Part shown: piece after piece, positions 14,720 to 23,668 of the stretch
Numbering within the stretch: position 1 is the first letter of the stretch
Layout of the letters: each line of letters begins with the position of its first letter
DNA from: a candidate division LCP-89 bacterium
GTDB taxonomy: Bacteria; Electryoneota; B3-LCP
NCBI GenBank assembly: GCA_025774735.1
Contig: JALGZU010000004.1
Coordinates: forward strand, 1-40,905
DNA length: 40,905 nucleotides
Reading direction: 5' to 3'
Notes under the pieces: generated by a model
Database searches by the model: none
Seen by the model: only the letters and a program-made list of their open reading frames with translations
Told to the model about the DNA's origin: nothing
Made by a program: the position numbers and the translations under genes

Positions 14720-16513
14720 TTATTCAGTCGCCTGAGATATGATAAGATATATGGTTGCAACTTGTGCCAGGACCAGAATGATATCCTTCGAGACCTTCCA
14801 AAAGTCGACGTAGGTTTTTTCCGGCACAAAGATCACGTCACCTTCTTCAATGGCCGAACGCCCGGGCTTAATCCATTTGCCGGACTTCGACTTAATGATG
14901 CGCACCTTGCCCTTTCTTGCGTTCCAGGCAAAGCCGCCGGCTCTCTCGATGTAATATTTATAGGACTGATCCGGTTCGAAGGTAATAATTCCCGGACGCG
15001 TGACCTGTCCGGTCACTTTGACTGCTCGGGTGACGGGTGGTACGCGCAGGACATCGCCGTCCCTGAGCAGAACGTTCTGCGTCGAATCACCTTCAACAAA
15101 CAGAGCATGCAGATCGACAGCCACCCAACCCTTGATCTCGCGCGTTTTAAGCATGAAGTACTGGTATTCAAGGGGTGTCATGTCTTTGACAGCTGTCAGC
15201 AGTAGTCGTTCGAATTCAGGATCATCCTCGTAGACACCTGCCGTTCTCGTGAGGACAGCCTCGCCCAGGCTCGCCCGGGTCGTAAATCCCCCCGCCTGCT
15301 CTACCGCATCCGCCAGGGTCGTGACCGACTCCTCGATCGGATAGAATCCCGGCTTATTCAATTCTCCGCGCAGTTCAACCTGGTAGCGAAGGTGGTAATC
15401 GGGCTTCTGCCGGACGAAAACTCGATCATCCGGGTGGAGGGGCGTTTGCAACACTCCTGAACTGTCAAGATGGACGTAAAAGGTCTCCCAAAGATCGTTC
15501 CCGTCGATGAACCGTGTGATCTCTACAGAATCCCGGCGTGCTTCCGAGGTCAATCCGCCAGCCAGGAGAAAAGCCTGTTCCAGGTTATCACCGCTCAGAT
15601 ATTCGACCTGCCCTTGAAGGTTAACCGCCCCATAGATTCCCAGGATGCCCGACCGGGAATTAAACGGAGGCACGAGGAGAAAATCGCCATCGGTCACAAA
15701 CGGATTTCCATCCGAATCACCAGCCCTGAGGAATGCCAACAGATCGACGATCTCAGAGTCACCATTGCGGTGGATCAACTTCAAGTTGCGCGTAGAATAC
15801 GGTGGCAGCTCCGTTACTTCCGGTCCCTCCGTGGTTCTTTCAAGCACCGGCTCATTCTGATCTGAGGTTTCCGGATTCAGGAGGGTGCTGGGATTCAGGA
15901 AACCGCCCGCCTTCGCCAACAGAGTGGCAACGCGATCGGTGGCGGTCATCTCATACGTTCCCGGGGTCAGAACCATCCCCCCCACGGACGCCTTGAACGA
16001 CCTTAAACCGACCAGAGACACCTCGATTTCATCGGTACGGTATCTCTTCCGGGCTACATCCAGAATTTCAGCCCTGACTTCCTTGAAAAAGCGGTCCTTC
16101 GTGTCAAAGATCCCCAGGGAGACGAGCCGCATAATGCCGTCGGCGGCGATGCGTCCGACGATCTCCTCGCCGACTTCTCCCAGAACATATACTGCAATCA
16201 AGTCTCCCGGTCCCAGACGATAGGTTTCCGGATCGACAGGTCCTTCCAGGGGTTGTCCCTCAAGGGATATTTCTTCACCCAGGACTTTTACCAGAGGTCC
16301 TTCCAGGGGAGCCCGGGCATCCGTCTCGGATCCCTCCAGGGGATAATATTCCGTTTTCGACGCCTCTTGCGCCGTCGCGTCCCCCCAACTCCGATACGCG
16401 TTACAAGTGAAAATCCCCTGTAGCAGCGTGCCGTATAGGGGATTAATTCCCAAATAGAACAGGACAACCGCAAGCAGCCACCCTGTCCCCTGAATACGTC
16501 TGATCGGTATCAT
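14720..16513 (-). CDS. SLBB-domain outer-membrane/polysaccharide-export-like protein within the pilus operon
   Basis: 597 aa with an N-terminal signal or anchor (GWLLAVVLFYLGINPLYG). Next comes a low-complexity stretch with repeated PLEG/SLEG units (about residues 58-90), then a polysaccharide export (Wza-like) domain starting YRLGPGDLIAVYVLGEVGEE. Three or four SLBB beta-grasp repeats follow (VGGMVLTPGTYEM, YGAVNLQGQVEYL, RGELNKPGFYPI, TGQVTRPGIITF). A C-terminal membrane helix (DIILVLAQVATIYLIISQ) ends the protein. Wza-type proteins form channels for polysaccharide. Here the gene lies between the secretin and pilB, so a periplasmic or outer-membrane role in the pilus machine seems likelier than capsule export. 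No glycan synthesis genes are near. Confidence 0.8.
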   Translation of the reverse strand: MIPIRRIQGTGWLLAVVLFYLGINPLYGTLLQGIFTCNAYRSWGDATAQEASKTEYYPLEGSETDARAPLEGPLVKVLGEEISLEGQPLEGPVDPETYRLGPGDLIAVYVLGEVGEEIVGRIAADGIMRLVSLGIFDTKDRFFKEVRAEILDVARKRYRTDEIEVSLVGLRSFKASVGGMVLTPGTYEMTATDRVATLLAKAGGFLNPSTLLNPETSDQNEPVLERTTEGPEVTELPPYSTRNLKLIHRNGDSEIVDLLAFLRAGDSDGNPFVTDGDFLLVPPFNSRSGILGIYGAVNLQGQVEYLSGDNLEQAFLLAGGLTSEARRDSVEITRFIDGNDLWETFYVHLDSSGVLQTPLHPDDRVFVRQKPDYHLRYQVELRGELNKPGFYPIEESVTTLADAVEQAGGFTTRASLGEAVLTRTAGVYEDDPEFERLLLTAVKDMTPLEYQYFMLKTREIKGWVAVDLHALFVEGDSTQNVLLRDGDVLRVPPVTRAVKVTGQVTRPGIITFEPDQSYKYYIERAGGFAWNARKGKVRIIKSKSGKWIKPGRSAIEEGDVIFVPEKTYVDFWKVSKDIILVLAQVATIYLIISQATE

Positions 16514-16713
16514 GCCACTTGGATTATAGAATTATGACTTATCCTATCTCCTTACATTTAATGAGGCAGATCAGTTCCAGAAAATTGTGCTATTCTTCGG
16601 TCTCCTCATCTTCGAGGAAAACAACTTTTGGGGTTACCCATTCATCATCGAGGTTGGTTGATATCCTTGATATCCAGCTGTTTGCCATGTTGTTCAGCGA
16701 TTAATCCTTTAGA
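16514..16713. other. Gap after the secretin gene containing a vestigial pilT start
   Basis: Read on the minus strand, 16675-16643 gives CTG GAT ATC AAG GAT ATC AAC CAA and then a stop. This matches the first codons of pilT (DIKDINQ) and was carried in by the duplication. A 32-codon open frame (16688-16590) crosses the breakpoint and ends in the acidic DDEWVTPKVVFLEDEETEE; it may be the old secretin C-terminus or chance. Confidence 0.55.
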
Positions 16714-16990
16714 TCAAGATGGCAAGCCGTAGCCTGTGAACTTGCCCGTATCCACTTCGTAGATGACGATGTGACCTGCTCCATCCTTCATCTTCTCGGT
16801 AGAGGTTCCCATGATCTGATCTATGCTCGTGGTGCTGCCGACGATCTGGAATTCCCACTGATCCTTGGTCGGCTGATCGATCTCTAAGTAGCCATTGTCT
16901 TCGAGTTCGGTTATGTTTGTGGGATACTCACTGTTATCATGGTAGTACATCTTGCAGCCGTTGTAGATAGCCCCGATCGCCTCCTGTGGA
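16653..16990. repeat. Duplicated segment, secretin copy (A)
   Basis: This segment aligns with 25251-25592 over about 340 bp with only scattered substitutions and small indels (clearly above 80% identity by eye). On the minus strand it covers the pilin C-terminal domain, the pilin-pilT gap and the first pilT codons. Similarity stops abruptly at both ends. Confidence 0.9.
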
Positions 16991-18354
16991 GAAGCGGTGG
17001 ACATATATTTTTTCTCTACTTCCTCAAGAATTTCGGGCATTTCCAGTCCGGGTTCGTCCGCGGAGAGAATTCTGGGGGTAACCTTGATGATCAGATCGGT
17101 TTTCTTGATATCTTCGCTGCGGTGACGGAATAGCCCTCCGATCAGGGGAAGGTCACCCAGGAAGGGGAATTTATGCTGGGTAGTCTTAGCATTGACCGCT
17201 ATGAGACCGGCCATGATGATGGATTGGCCGTCCTTGACCCGGATGGTTGTGGTGGAGGTGCGCTTCACCACCCAGGGGATGTTGTTGAGAGGACCGATCA
17301 ACTGAAATACGGAACTCACCTCCGGAGTAATTTCGGTGGTGATGTAGCCATCAGTGTTCACGTTCGGCTTGATCTTAAGCTTAATGCCAACTTCCTCCTT
17401 CTGCACCTGCACCTGGCCTCCCACCCCACCGGCGGAAAGTACATAGGGGATCACGTCGATTACTTCAATAGTCGCCTCGCGGTTGTTCATGGTGGCGACT
17501 TTTGAATTGGCGAGAACATCGGCGCGATTATTCTTGATCAACCAGTCAAGAACGACCTGGAAAACAGCCGGCTGACGCGCCATGTAGCCGGTACCCAGGA
17601 AACCATCTATGGGATAAAAGTTAAGTTCGTCCGGTAGTTCGCCATACGGCGTCGCTTCCGGAACCAAGCTCGGAGTACCATACTGATCGACGCCCATTTC
17701 AGAGACGAGCACATTCAGTTCCGAGAGCTTGCCCCAATCGATCCCCAGTGCCTCCTCATCTTCCACGGCGACTTCAATCAGCTGCGCTTCCAGCACGATC
17801 TGGAGAGGAGGCATATCGATTTCTTCAACTACATTATTGATCTCGGCGATCACCTTCGGGCTGGTAATAATCAAGAGTTTATTTCCGGAGACGTCGACCT
17901 TGATCTGTGCATTGAAATCCTCGAGCAGTTCCTGCACCTCGGTGGCCACCGCGTACTGAAGCGCTATGACGTATGAAGTAAGACCCACTTCTTCTTTCAA
18001 TTTTTTGGCCGAGGCGACCAAGAACGAATTTCCAACCACTTCATAGGAAAGACCCGCCGCCCGAACCACCAGATTCATGGCTTCTTCAATGGGCGTGTTT
18101 TTCAAATGAACGGAAACCCTCTCTTCCTTGTTGACTCCAGGCCCGGTGACGATATTATAACCGCTTTCGTCGGCCAAAATTGCCAGAATAGAGGGCAGAA
18201 ATGCATCCTCAGCATCGATAGTAACAAGTGTTTGCAAGCCGGGATCGGTGTTAACCGGAGCAGTATTAGGCTCGGCGGGGAGGGGATCCTGTGCAAGGGT
18301 TACTGATAGACTTACCGAGAGGATAACTACGAAGATCGCAATCAGACGGTGCAT
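16714..18354 (-). CDS. Secretin (PilQ/GspD family) with a C-terminal pilin globular domain
   Basis: 546 aa. A signal peptide (1-21) is followed by an STN/N0-type domain (FLPSILAILADESGYNIVTG, NTPIEEAMNLVVRAAGL), a secretin N domain (LQYAVATEVQELLEDF, NKLLIITSPKVIAEI) and the secretin barrel. The barrel has ANSKVATMNNREATI, VGIKLKIKPNVN, VKDGQSIIMAGLI, FLGDLPLIGGLF and LIIKVTPRIL. Normal secretins end about there. This one continues through ILEEVEKKYMSTASPQEA into IGAIYNGCKMYYHDNSEYP and the rest of a pilin globular domain (460-546), about 75 of 87 residues identical to the pilin at 25301-25777. The pilin's hydrophobic N-terminal helix is absent. The secretin forms the outer-membrane pore for the pilus fibre. 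ATG 18354 has a GGGAG site. Confidence 0.9.
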   Translation of the reverse strand: MHRLIAIFVVILSVSLSVTLAQDPLPAEPNTAPVNTDPGLQTLVTIDAEDAFLPSILAILADESGYNIVTGPGVNKEERVSVHLKNTPIEEAMNLVVRAAGLSYEVVGNSFLVASAKKLKEEVGLTSYVIALQYAVATEVQELLEDFNAQIKVDVSGNKLLIITSPKVIAEINNVVEEIDMPPLQIVLEAQLIEVAVEDEEALGIDWGKLSELNVLVSEMGVDQYGTPSLVPEATPYGELPDELNFYPIDGFLGTGYMARQPAVFQVVLDWLIKNNRADVLANSKVATMNNREATIEVIDVIPYVLSAGGVGGQVQVQKEEVGIKLKIKPNVNTDGYITTEITPEVSSVFQLIGPLNNIPWVVKRTSTTTIRVKDGQSIIMAGLIAVNAKTTQHKFPFLGDLPLIGGLFRHRSEDIKKTDLIIKVTPRILSADEPGLEMPEILEEVEKKYMSTASPQEAIGAIYNGCKMYYHDNSEYPTNITELEDNGYLEIDQPTKDQWEFQIVGSTTSIDQIMGTSTEKMKDGAGHIVIYEVDTGKFTGYGLPS

Positions 18355-18422
18355 TGTTTTCTCCCAGACTTTATATCACCCCGACGACCCGAGGTGGGGA
18401 TTTTATTTCTTGTTCAAATGGT

Positions 18423-19007
18423 CTAATAATTTCCTTTGTACTGTGACGAGTCCGACTCGCCCACCGTGATCAAGCCTTCATCCAGAAGCCGATCACGTTC
18501 CAGCGTTTCCGGCGCCTTCTGGGTAACCAGATTCAAGGTTTCACCGTGGCCTCTGAGGACGGCGCGTTTGGGCTCTAACTCTATCAACTCATATCCATCG
18601 ATGGTATCGCCGACGCGGAGGATCCTAGATTTGCCTTGATACTTGATCACTGCTGCGGGCTCCTGAGCAATGACCGTACAGGACAGGCGCATGATGTTCT
18701 GTGATTCGAGGGATTCCGTGTATCCCAGATGCGCCAGGAGGCGCTTTCCTTGAACAACCTGGGTTAAATCCAGAGGATCGTGGTCGATATCGAAGGTGTA
18801 GGCCATGCGCTCCTGCAAGTCGGTCTCCAACTCGTCGACGGTGGCGCTGAGTTGTGGGTCTTCAGATCCGAGGGTCTCCTGAACCATGGCTTCCTCATAT
18901 TCCCTGACCTGACGTCCCATGCGATAGAGGTTGTATCCCATATATCCCGCTATAATCAACAGCAGGATGATCATAACACTCCAGAGTAACCGTTCACGTT
19001 CTTTCAT
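18423..19007 (-). CDS. PilP/GspC-like pilus assembly protein
   Basis: 194 aa with one N-terminal membrane helix (WSVMIILLLIIAGYMGYNLY), an acidic linker, and a C-terminal beta-rich domain (AVIKYQGKSRILRVGDTIDG, YELIELEPKRAVLRGHGETL). That pattern (a periplasmic domain ending in RVGD.I.GY.L..I....V.L) is the homology region of GspC and PilP, which bind the N0 domain of the secretin and link it to the inner-membrane complex. Its place between pilO and the secretin gene fits PilP. It lacks the usual PilP lipobox and is anchored by a helix instead, which is more GspC-like. ATG 19007 has TGGAG 6 nt upstream. Confidence 0.75.
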   Translation of the reverse strand: MKERERLLWSVMIILLLIIAGYMGYNLYRMGRQVREYEEAMVQETLGSEDPQLSATVDELETDLQERMAYTFDIDHDPLDLTQVVQGKRLLAHLGYTESLESQNIMRLSCTVIAQEPAAVIKYQGKSRILRVGDTIDGYELIELEPKRAVLRGHGETLNLVTQKAPETLERDRLLDEGLITVGESDSSQYKGNY

Positions 19008-19021
19008 GAATGCTCCAGGGC

Positions 19022-19576
19022 TTACAGCCGCTTAATCAAGGTCAGAGTTGATATTTCCACTTCAATGGTATGATCTTTGGGATCCCTCATCTCCCTGCCC
19101 GCCTGTGCCTTGCGGAAACCGTTATCGACCAAGAACGACTCAATCGTGATAAGTCTTGCGGATTTTTCCAGTTGATTGACCAGTTTTCCAAACTCCTCGT
19201 AGCTGCACTCGATAACCATTGCGTACGGGGTTTTAATGTAATCAATCTGGCTGCGCTGGCGTTTCGGTTCCAGCGAGATCAGTTTGATCTCGAGGTCCTG
19301 CAGAAGAGACGTTACGTAATCGAGGAATGGCATCGAGGCATCTTCAGCCAGGGAATCCTGTGCAGATAGCGCCAGATTGCGCTCGATCATCTTGGCAACC
19401 AGATCCATCTCCTGTGCCAATATTTCTGCAGAGATCAACTTCTCGTTCTTGGTATCGATTTCGCTGTCCAGTCTCTCGATCTGTTTGGGCAATTTTGGAA
19501 ACATGAAATTATAGTAGGTCCAGAATCCCCCACCGAACACGATCGCAACCAGAATTAAGATCAAAACTTTCTTCAT
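19022..19576 (-). CDS. pilO: Pilus assembly protein PilO
   Basis: 184 aa: a membrane helix at 4-22, a coiled-coil stretch (LPKQIERLDSEIDTKNEKLI and onward), then a ferredoxin-like periplasmic domain with FLDYVTSLLQDLEIKLISLE, YAMVIECSYEEFGKLVNQLE and LITIESFLVDN. This is the usual PilO layout. PilO pairs with PilN in the inner membrane and positions the secretin through PilP. The gene lies between pilN and pilP in the standard MNOP order. ATG 19576 follows a GAGGA site. Sequence identity in this family is low, so the call rests on layout and order as much as on motifs. Confidence 0.85.
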   Translation of the reverse strand: MKKVLILILVAIVFGGGFWTYYNFMFPKLPKQIERLDSEIDTKNEKLISAEILAQEMDLVAKMIERNLALSAQDSLAEDASMPFLDYVTSLLQDLEIKLISLEPKRQRSQIDYIKTPYAMVIECSYEEFGKLVNQLEKSARLITIESFLVDNGFRKAQAGREMRDPKDHTIEVEISTLTLIKRL

Positions 19577-19658
19577 TACATCCTCTCGAGTGCCGGAACT
19601 GTTCGCTAAAACTGGTCAGAAAGACCTTAATCCACGCCACGGACGACGGCGGGAATCG

Positions 19659-20228
19659 TTATTTTTCGATGGTACAGGTAATGGTAATAGATAAAATCTC
19701 CTGCTTCTCGACTCGCAGGCGATGAGATTCGCTAAACCGGATGTTGGTGAACTCCCTATAGAAGAAGGGAGTTGATTTCAACATATTCATGAACTCAGCC
19801 ACTTTATCAAATTCCCTCTCGTCGCTCATGATCTTGCTGATGGCTTTGATGCGCAGTTGGCGGTTGTTGAACTCGAGCAGGGTTAAGATGACATCCTCGG
19901 GGAGGATATCGGAGAGGACGTTGAGTTTGCTGGCCCAGAGGAAGCGTTCCTTCTCCATGCGAGCCAGGGTCATTACGTCCTGCTTGGAGATGTTCTTTCC
20001 CGTGCGTTGCAACTCATCTAGCCGCCGTTCGATTTCGGCGATTTTCTGTTCCTTAGCGTCAATGATTTCTCCCATTGCCTGGTGGTTTCTCAGGGTATAG
20101 AGGGATAGGATCAGGAAAACAACCACCAAGAATGAGATTGTAATCGTTTCCCGGCGTCTGCGCCAGCGCGCTTCTCTCTCTGCATGACCTTCAGATTTGT
20201 TCAGGTTTATACTGTAAAGTTTAACCAT
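19659..20228 (-). CDS. pilN: Pilus assembly protein PilN
   Basis: 189 aa. It starts with the short cytoplasmic segment KLYSINLNKSEG, a form of the INLLP-type motif through which PilN contacts PilM. A membrane helix (TITISFLVVVFLILSLYTL), a coiled coil (AKEQKIAEIERRLDELQRTG) and a periplasmic domain (LSDILPEDVILTLLEFNNRQ, VAEFMNMLKSTPFFYREFTN) follow. It forms a heterodimer with PilO. The start ATG 20228 has a GGAG site 8 nt upstream and lies 5 bp after the pilM stop. Confidence 0.88.
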   Translation of the reverse strand: MVKLYSINLNKSEGHAEREARWRRRRETITISFLVVVFLILSLYTLRNHQAMGEIIDAKEQKIAEIERRLDELQRTGKNISKQDVMTLARMEKERFLWASKLNVLSDILPEDVILTLLEFNNRQLRIKAISKIMSDEREFDKVAEFMNMLKSTPFFYREFTNIRFSESHRLRVEKQEILSITITCTIEK

Positions 20229-20233
20229 GAGGT

Positions 20234-21298
20234 TTACTCCGCACGAAAAGCCAGTCCAATGGCGATGGCCAACTGAGTTCCTTCGGGCAACTCCCCGCCA
20301 CCTTCCAATCCCTTACTGGGGTTGTAAAGTGTGACCGGAAGGTTGAATTTTTGCGCCAGAAAATCCGCCATGCCGGGGAGTCTTGCTGAACCCCCGGTAA
20401 GCTGAATAGCACTGAAATAAGACTGCCCGGTTTCTTTCACATAGTATCGTAACGACCGGTTGACTTCATCTCCCAGACGATCCAGAGGTCCCTTGTCCGC
20501 CAGTTGAAGACCTGCTCCGTTTTCACCCTGATTGGCCAGCGGTAGATCAGGTTCCAATCCCTGTTCCGCCTTGACTCGCTCAGCATCGTCATAGGTTAGG
20601 TCATAGATCTTCATCAGATGCTGGGTAAAGGCGTACCCGGCGATAGGAATATCCCTGGTGAAGAAAAGACTCTTTCTTCCGATGACGGAGAGGGTCGTCT
20701 TACGGCAGCCGATGTTCAAAAAGATCTGCACGCCTTCATCCGGCATGTCGTTCTGAGAGATATACGCATTGAGCAGGGCGAGGGAATCGATATCGACGAT
20801 TCCAGGTTTGAGCTCGATGTCGCGCAGCATTTCGACGTGGTTCCGGAACTGCTTGCGCGTGGCGGCAACGAGAAGAACACGCACCTTATCTGACTCATGG
20901 GGATCATCACCCAGGATCTGATAATCGACAATGGACTCACTGCCATCCAACGGCAAGTGCTTGCGAGCTTCCAGGAGCAGCGACGAGTCCATCTCCTCGT
21001 CTGTCATCTGTATGGACTTAATCTCCTTGGCTGCTACAGCCTCTCCTCCGATTGATGAGGCCAGATGCTTAACCTTACGAGGAGGTTGTCCTACATCCGC
21101 GAATGCACTCATCATTCGCGGGACCGCGACGGAACGTTTGGGCCCTTCGGGATCGAAGATCTCGCCCGGGGAATAGAGCGGAAAGACGGCGTGGTTAGCG
21201 AGACGAAAGTTCGTTCCGGCTTTTTCAAGTACAGCAATTTTAATGCTGTGCGTACCGATATCCAAGCCTACGCGTTGGTGGCTGCCAATTTTAATCAT
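20234..21298 (-). CDS. pilM: Pilus assembly protein PilM, actin-like ATPase
   Basis: 354 aa from ATG 21298, chosen because the family motif VGLDIGTHSIKIAVLE begins a few residues later; an upstream GTG at 21367 would add a non-conserved tail. The actin-like nucleotide-binding segments are present: GLDIGTHSIK (phosphate 1), VDIDSLALLNAY, IFLNIGCRKTTLSVI (phosphate 2) and the adenosine motif IQLTGGSARLPGMADFL. PilM is a cytoplasmic ring-forming protein that binds the PilN N-terminus and communicates with the motor ATPases. The 159-bp gap upstream contains a small inverted repeat (21335-21341 with 21352-21358) of unknown role. Confidence 0.9.
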   Translation of the reverse strand: MIKIGSHQRVGLDIGTHSIKIAVLEKAGTNFRLANHAVFPLYSPGEIFDPEGPKRSVAVPRMMSAFADVGQPPRKVKHLASSIGGEAVAAKEIKSIQMTDEEMDSSLLLEARKHLPLDGSESIVDYQILGDDPHESDKVRVLLVAATRKQFRNHVEMLRDIELKPGIVDIDSLALLNAYISQNDMPDEGVQIFLNIGCRKTTLSVIGRKSLFFTRDIPIAGYAFTQHLMKIYDLTYDDAERVKAEQGLEPDLPLANQGENGAGLQLADKGPLDRLGDEVNRSLRYYVKETGQSYFSAIQLTGGSARLPGMADFLAQKFNLPVTLYNPSKGLEGGGELPEGTQLAIAIGLAFRAE

Positions 21299-21457
21299 AT
21301 TTCCACACTCAGTGAATGGTCGTTTGCATCCAGTGAGGATCAGAACCTGACGATCCTCGGGATCCACAGAGCCTTAATTTCGATTGATAGAAAGGACGGT
21401 GCGTAATAGGTTTGTCCGCGAAGCTGAAGTTACCAGTCGCCGGGGACATTAGTTCCT

Positions 21458-22963
21458 TCAATCGTTACCCCAACTGATAACTTCGAAGTGGGCGTGCCCT
21501 TCTGAGTCGGTGGCTTCGAGAAAGTAAGGGGGTGACATATTGCTCAGACGAGAATCGAACCAGTATTGCTTGCCGTATCCGGTACCGCCATAGTTAGACC
21601 GATGGACATACCCGCGGCGCTTCTGGGTTACGGCGCCATGCAGGAAGATGTCACCGCGCTCATCGGTATTTTCAAAGTTATAGTTACCGGTATAGAACTC
21701 CCAGATGAGAGCGGGAGGAGGTTCGTTTTGATCTTCAAATGAGAAACTTTCCCCCAGAGCGACCATGGCGGCTGTAATGATGATGTTCGCTCCTTGCTCC
21801 TGGGCGCGTCTGCCATTCGCCCAGGTATTGCCGATAGTGATATTAGATTCTGAGACGATACCCAGGATATCCGTATAGCCCTGCGTGGTGTCGTTGAATT
21901 GACCGTTCGTCGAACTAGCAAAGTAGTAGCGGATGTCATCCATCAGGCGGATGCAGTGGTAGCCGTAGAATTCCGGCGATGGATTCGCATGGCCTCTGGC
22001 GCCCACAGTGACCTGACCGCGCACGATGCCCTGGAGTTCCAGGTATCCATCAACGAAGATAGCCTGCCATATGGGGGCTGGGCCGGTGGCCACGACGGCG
22101 GAGCTGTCAAAGGGCGTCCCGAAAGTCCATTGATAGAGGATCCAACCCTGTCGATCGTTGAACACCAGGCGGCTGGCGAGGTTGCCCCAATTATCGTCAA
22201 AGAAGGTTCCACCGGCGGCAGCTGCATTGCGGATTTCAGTCGCCTCCGTGGGTAGATAAATTTCCCGGTACTGCAACATGGGATCACCACCGAGATATTG
22301 GGGCTGGCCGCTGATGATGTTGATGATTGGAGCCGTGGTGCTGACCTTATCGTAAAAGACCGGCCCCGGTCCTCCGCCTCCCGCCATCATAGAAATGGTG
22401 TCGTTAGAATGAACCCAGCCATCCAGGGTGTCCGCACCCCAGAACTTGATCACTTCCCCGAAGGTAGTTACTTCGATATCCGTCAGGTAGAGGAAGTTGG
22501 CCAAGCCGAGCAGCTTGACCTTCATGGTCACAGTATCGAAGACGGCGTATTCCTTGCCATCATACCCCTTGGTATTCACACGCCCGACCGAGATGATATC
22601 CACATAATTATAGTCGGCCATGGCTGTGCCTATCTCGTTGATGTCGGGAGCGCGGATAACATTCTCGATGTAGGATGTAACATTCCCTTTATAATCCGTC
22701 AACACTCCCCCACCGAGCGAAACCGGTTCAGGAGGTATGGTTCCCGGCGATAGGGATCTCAAATCTTTATAACCGATATCGATGACGCCGCCGTGGGCGG
22801 CGTAGTAGGCCTGCAGTTTCGCTTTCTGGTAGCTCACTTCCAGGCTCTCATCCGCACCCCACTTCATGTAACCCAGACCCGTAAAGATGAGCAAACCGAT
22901 CATGATGATCGCCAGAATCGGGAAGCTGCCCTCTTCCTGTAGTATTTTTTTCCAGGATTTCAT
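21458..22963 (-). CDS. PilX/GspK-like pilus protein
   Basis: 501 aa. The N-terminus has a prepilin-like stretch, EEGSFPILAIIMIGLLIFTG, followed by an amphipathic helix (SYQKAKLQAYYAAHGGVIDI). It lacks the Glu at mature position 5, as GspK does. The long remainder is Gly-, Tyr- and Asn-rich, beta-predicted, and has no motif I recognise. In many pilus operons of deep-branching bacteria a large protein of this kind follows the minor prepilins and is thought to form part of the pilus tip or initiation complex; that is inference here. ATG 22963 follows a GAGGCGG site, 24 bp after the upstream prepilin gene. Confidence 0.7.
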   Translation of the reverse strand: MKSWKKILQEEGSFPILAIIMIGLLIFTGLGYMKWGADESLEVSYQKAKLQAYYAAHGGVIDIGYKDLRSLSPGTIPPEPVSLGGGVLTDYKGNVTSYIENVIRAPDINEIGTAMADYNYVDIISVGRVNTKGYDGKEYAVFDTVTMKVKLLGLANFLYLTDIEVTTFGEVIKFWGADTLDGWVHSNDTISMMAGGGGPGPVFYDKVSTTAPIINIISGQPQYLGGDPMLQYREIYLPTEATEIRNAAAAGGTFFDDNWGNLASRLVFNDRQGWILYQWTFGTPFDSSAVVATGPAPIWQAIFVDGYLELQGIVRGQVTVGARGHANPSPEFYGYHCIRLMDDIRYYFASSTNGQFNDTTQGYTDILGIVSESNITIGNTWANGRRAQEQGANIIITAAMVALGESFSFEDQNEPPPALIWEFYTGNYNFENTDERGDIFLHGAVTQKRRGYVHRSNYGGTGYGKQYWFDSRLSNMSPPYFLEATDSEGHAHFEVISWGND

Positions 22964-22987
22964 AGCCGCCTCGTTTACTTAAATTCG

Positions 22988-23665
22988 TCAGTCTCGTTTC
23001 ATCAGGGTATTTTTCATGTAGGTAGAAACGCGATACTCTTTCTCTAGCGTGTATTCGCGGATGCGTTCCCCCCTCTTGGTGTCAACTTTATGAAAACGCT
23101 TGTACTCAAGATTGAGAATAATCTGCGGCATCGCCTCGTTAAAATCTTCAGTAAGTAGGGCGTCATTCCAGGGCACAAACCGGAAATCGGTGATGGTAAT
23201 TTCGTGCTCCTTGTGCCAACCCGGAGGCGGGAACACCTCGTCCCCACCGGTACGGTAGGCATAGAACTCCTCGGAGGCCGTGTTTCCCACACCGATGAAG
23301 ATGCCATTTTTGGGGTGGGCCGAGAAATTGTAGGCGGTTGAGTCGACGATGTAGATTGGATATTGGTTGAGGTTCATCACGTATATTCGGAAACTCCCCA
23401 AACCGTTCTTGGGTGGATTCGGCGCAATGCTTCCGCCCATCTGGAGAAACCCTTCGATGTGCGTCATGACGTCGTTGGCGTATTGATCCACGACCCGGAT
23501 CGCCCAGGAACGATTCAGCCACTCCCTAAAAGACATTATGGTAATCGTGAACCCGAGAAATACCACGGACAAGAGTACGACCGAGTAGACGGCTTCGATG
23601 AAGGTCCAGCCGCCATCGCCGTGCAACCGCTTTTCAATGAAAACCTGACGGATCTTGCGCAGCAT
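22988..23665 (-). CDS. Prepilin-type minor pilin
   Basis: 225 aa. A basic 19-residue leader ends in GDGG, and the mature part begins WTFIEAVYSVVLLSVVFLGF, with Glu at mature position 5 as prepilin peptidase substrates require. The start with Trp instead of Phe or Met is unusual. The globular part resembles no named minor pilin to my eye; position suggests a PilW/GspJ-like role. It would be processed by a prepilin peptidase (PilD), which is not encoded in this window. ATG 23665 follows GGGAT and lies 3 bp after the preceding stop. Confidence 0.75.
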   Translation of the reverse strand: MLRKIRQVFIEKRLHGDGGWTFIEAVYSVVLLSVVFLGFTITIMSFREWLNRSWAIRVVDQYANDVMTHIEGFLQMGGSIAPNPPKNGLGSFRIYVMNLNQYPIYIVDSTAYNFSAHPKNGIFIGVGNTASEEFYAYRTGGDEVFPPPGWHKEHEITITDFRFVPWNDALLTEDFNEAMPQIILNLEYKRFHKVDTKRGERIREYTLEKEYRVSTYMKNTLMKRD

Positions 23666-23668
23666 GGT

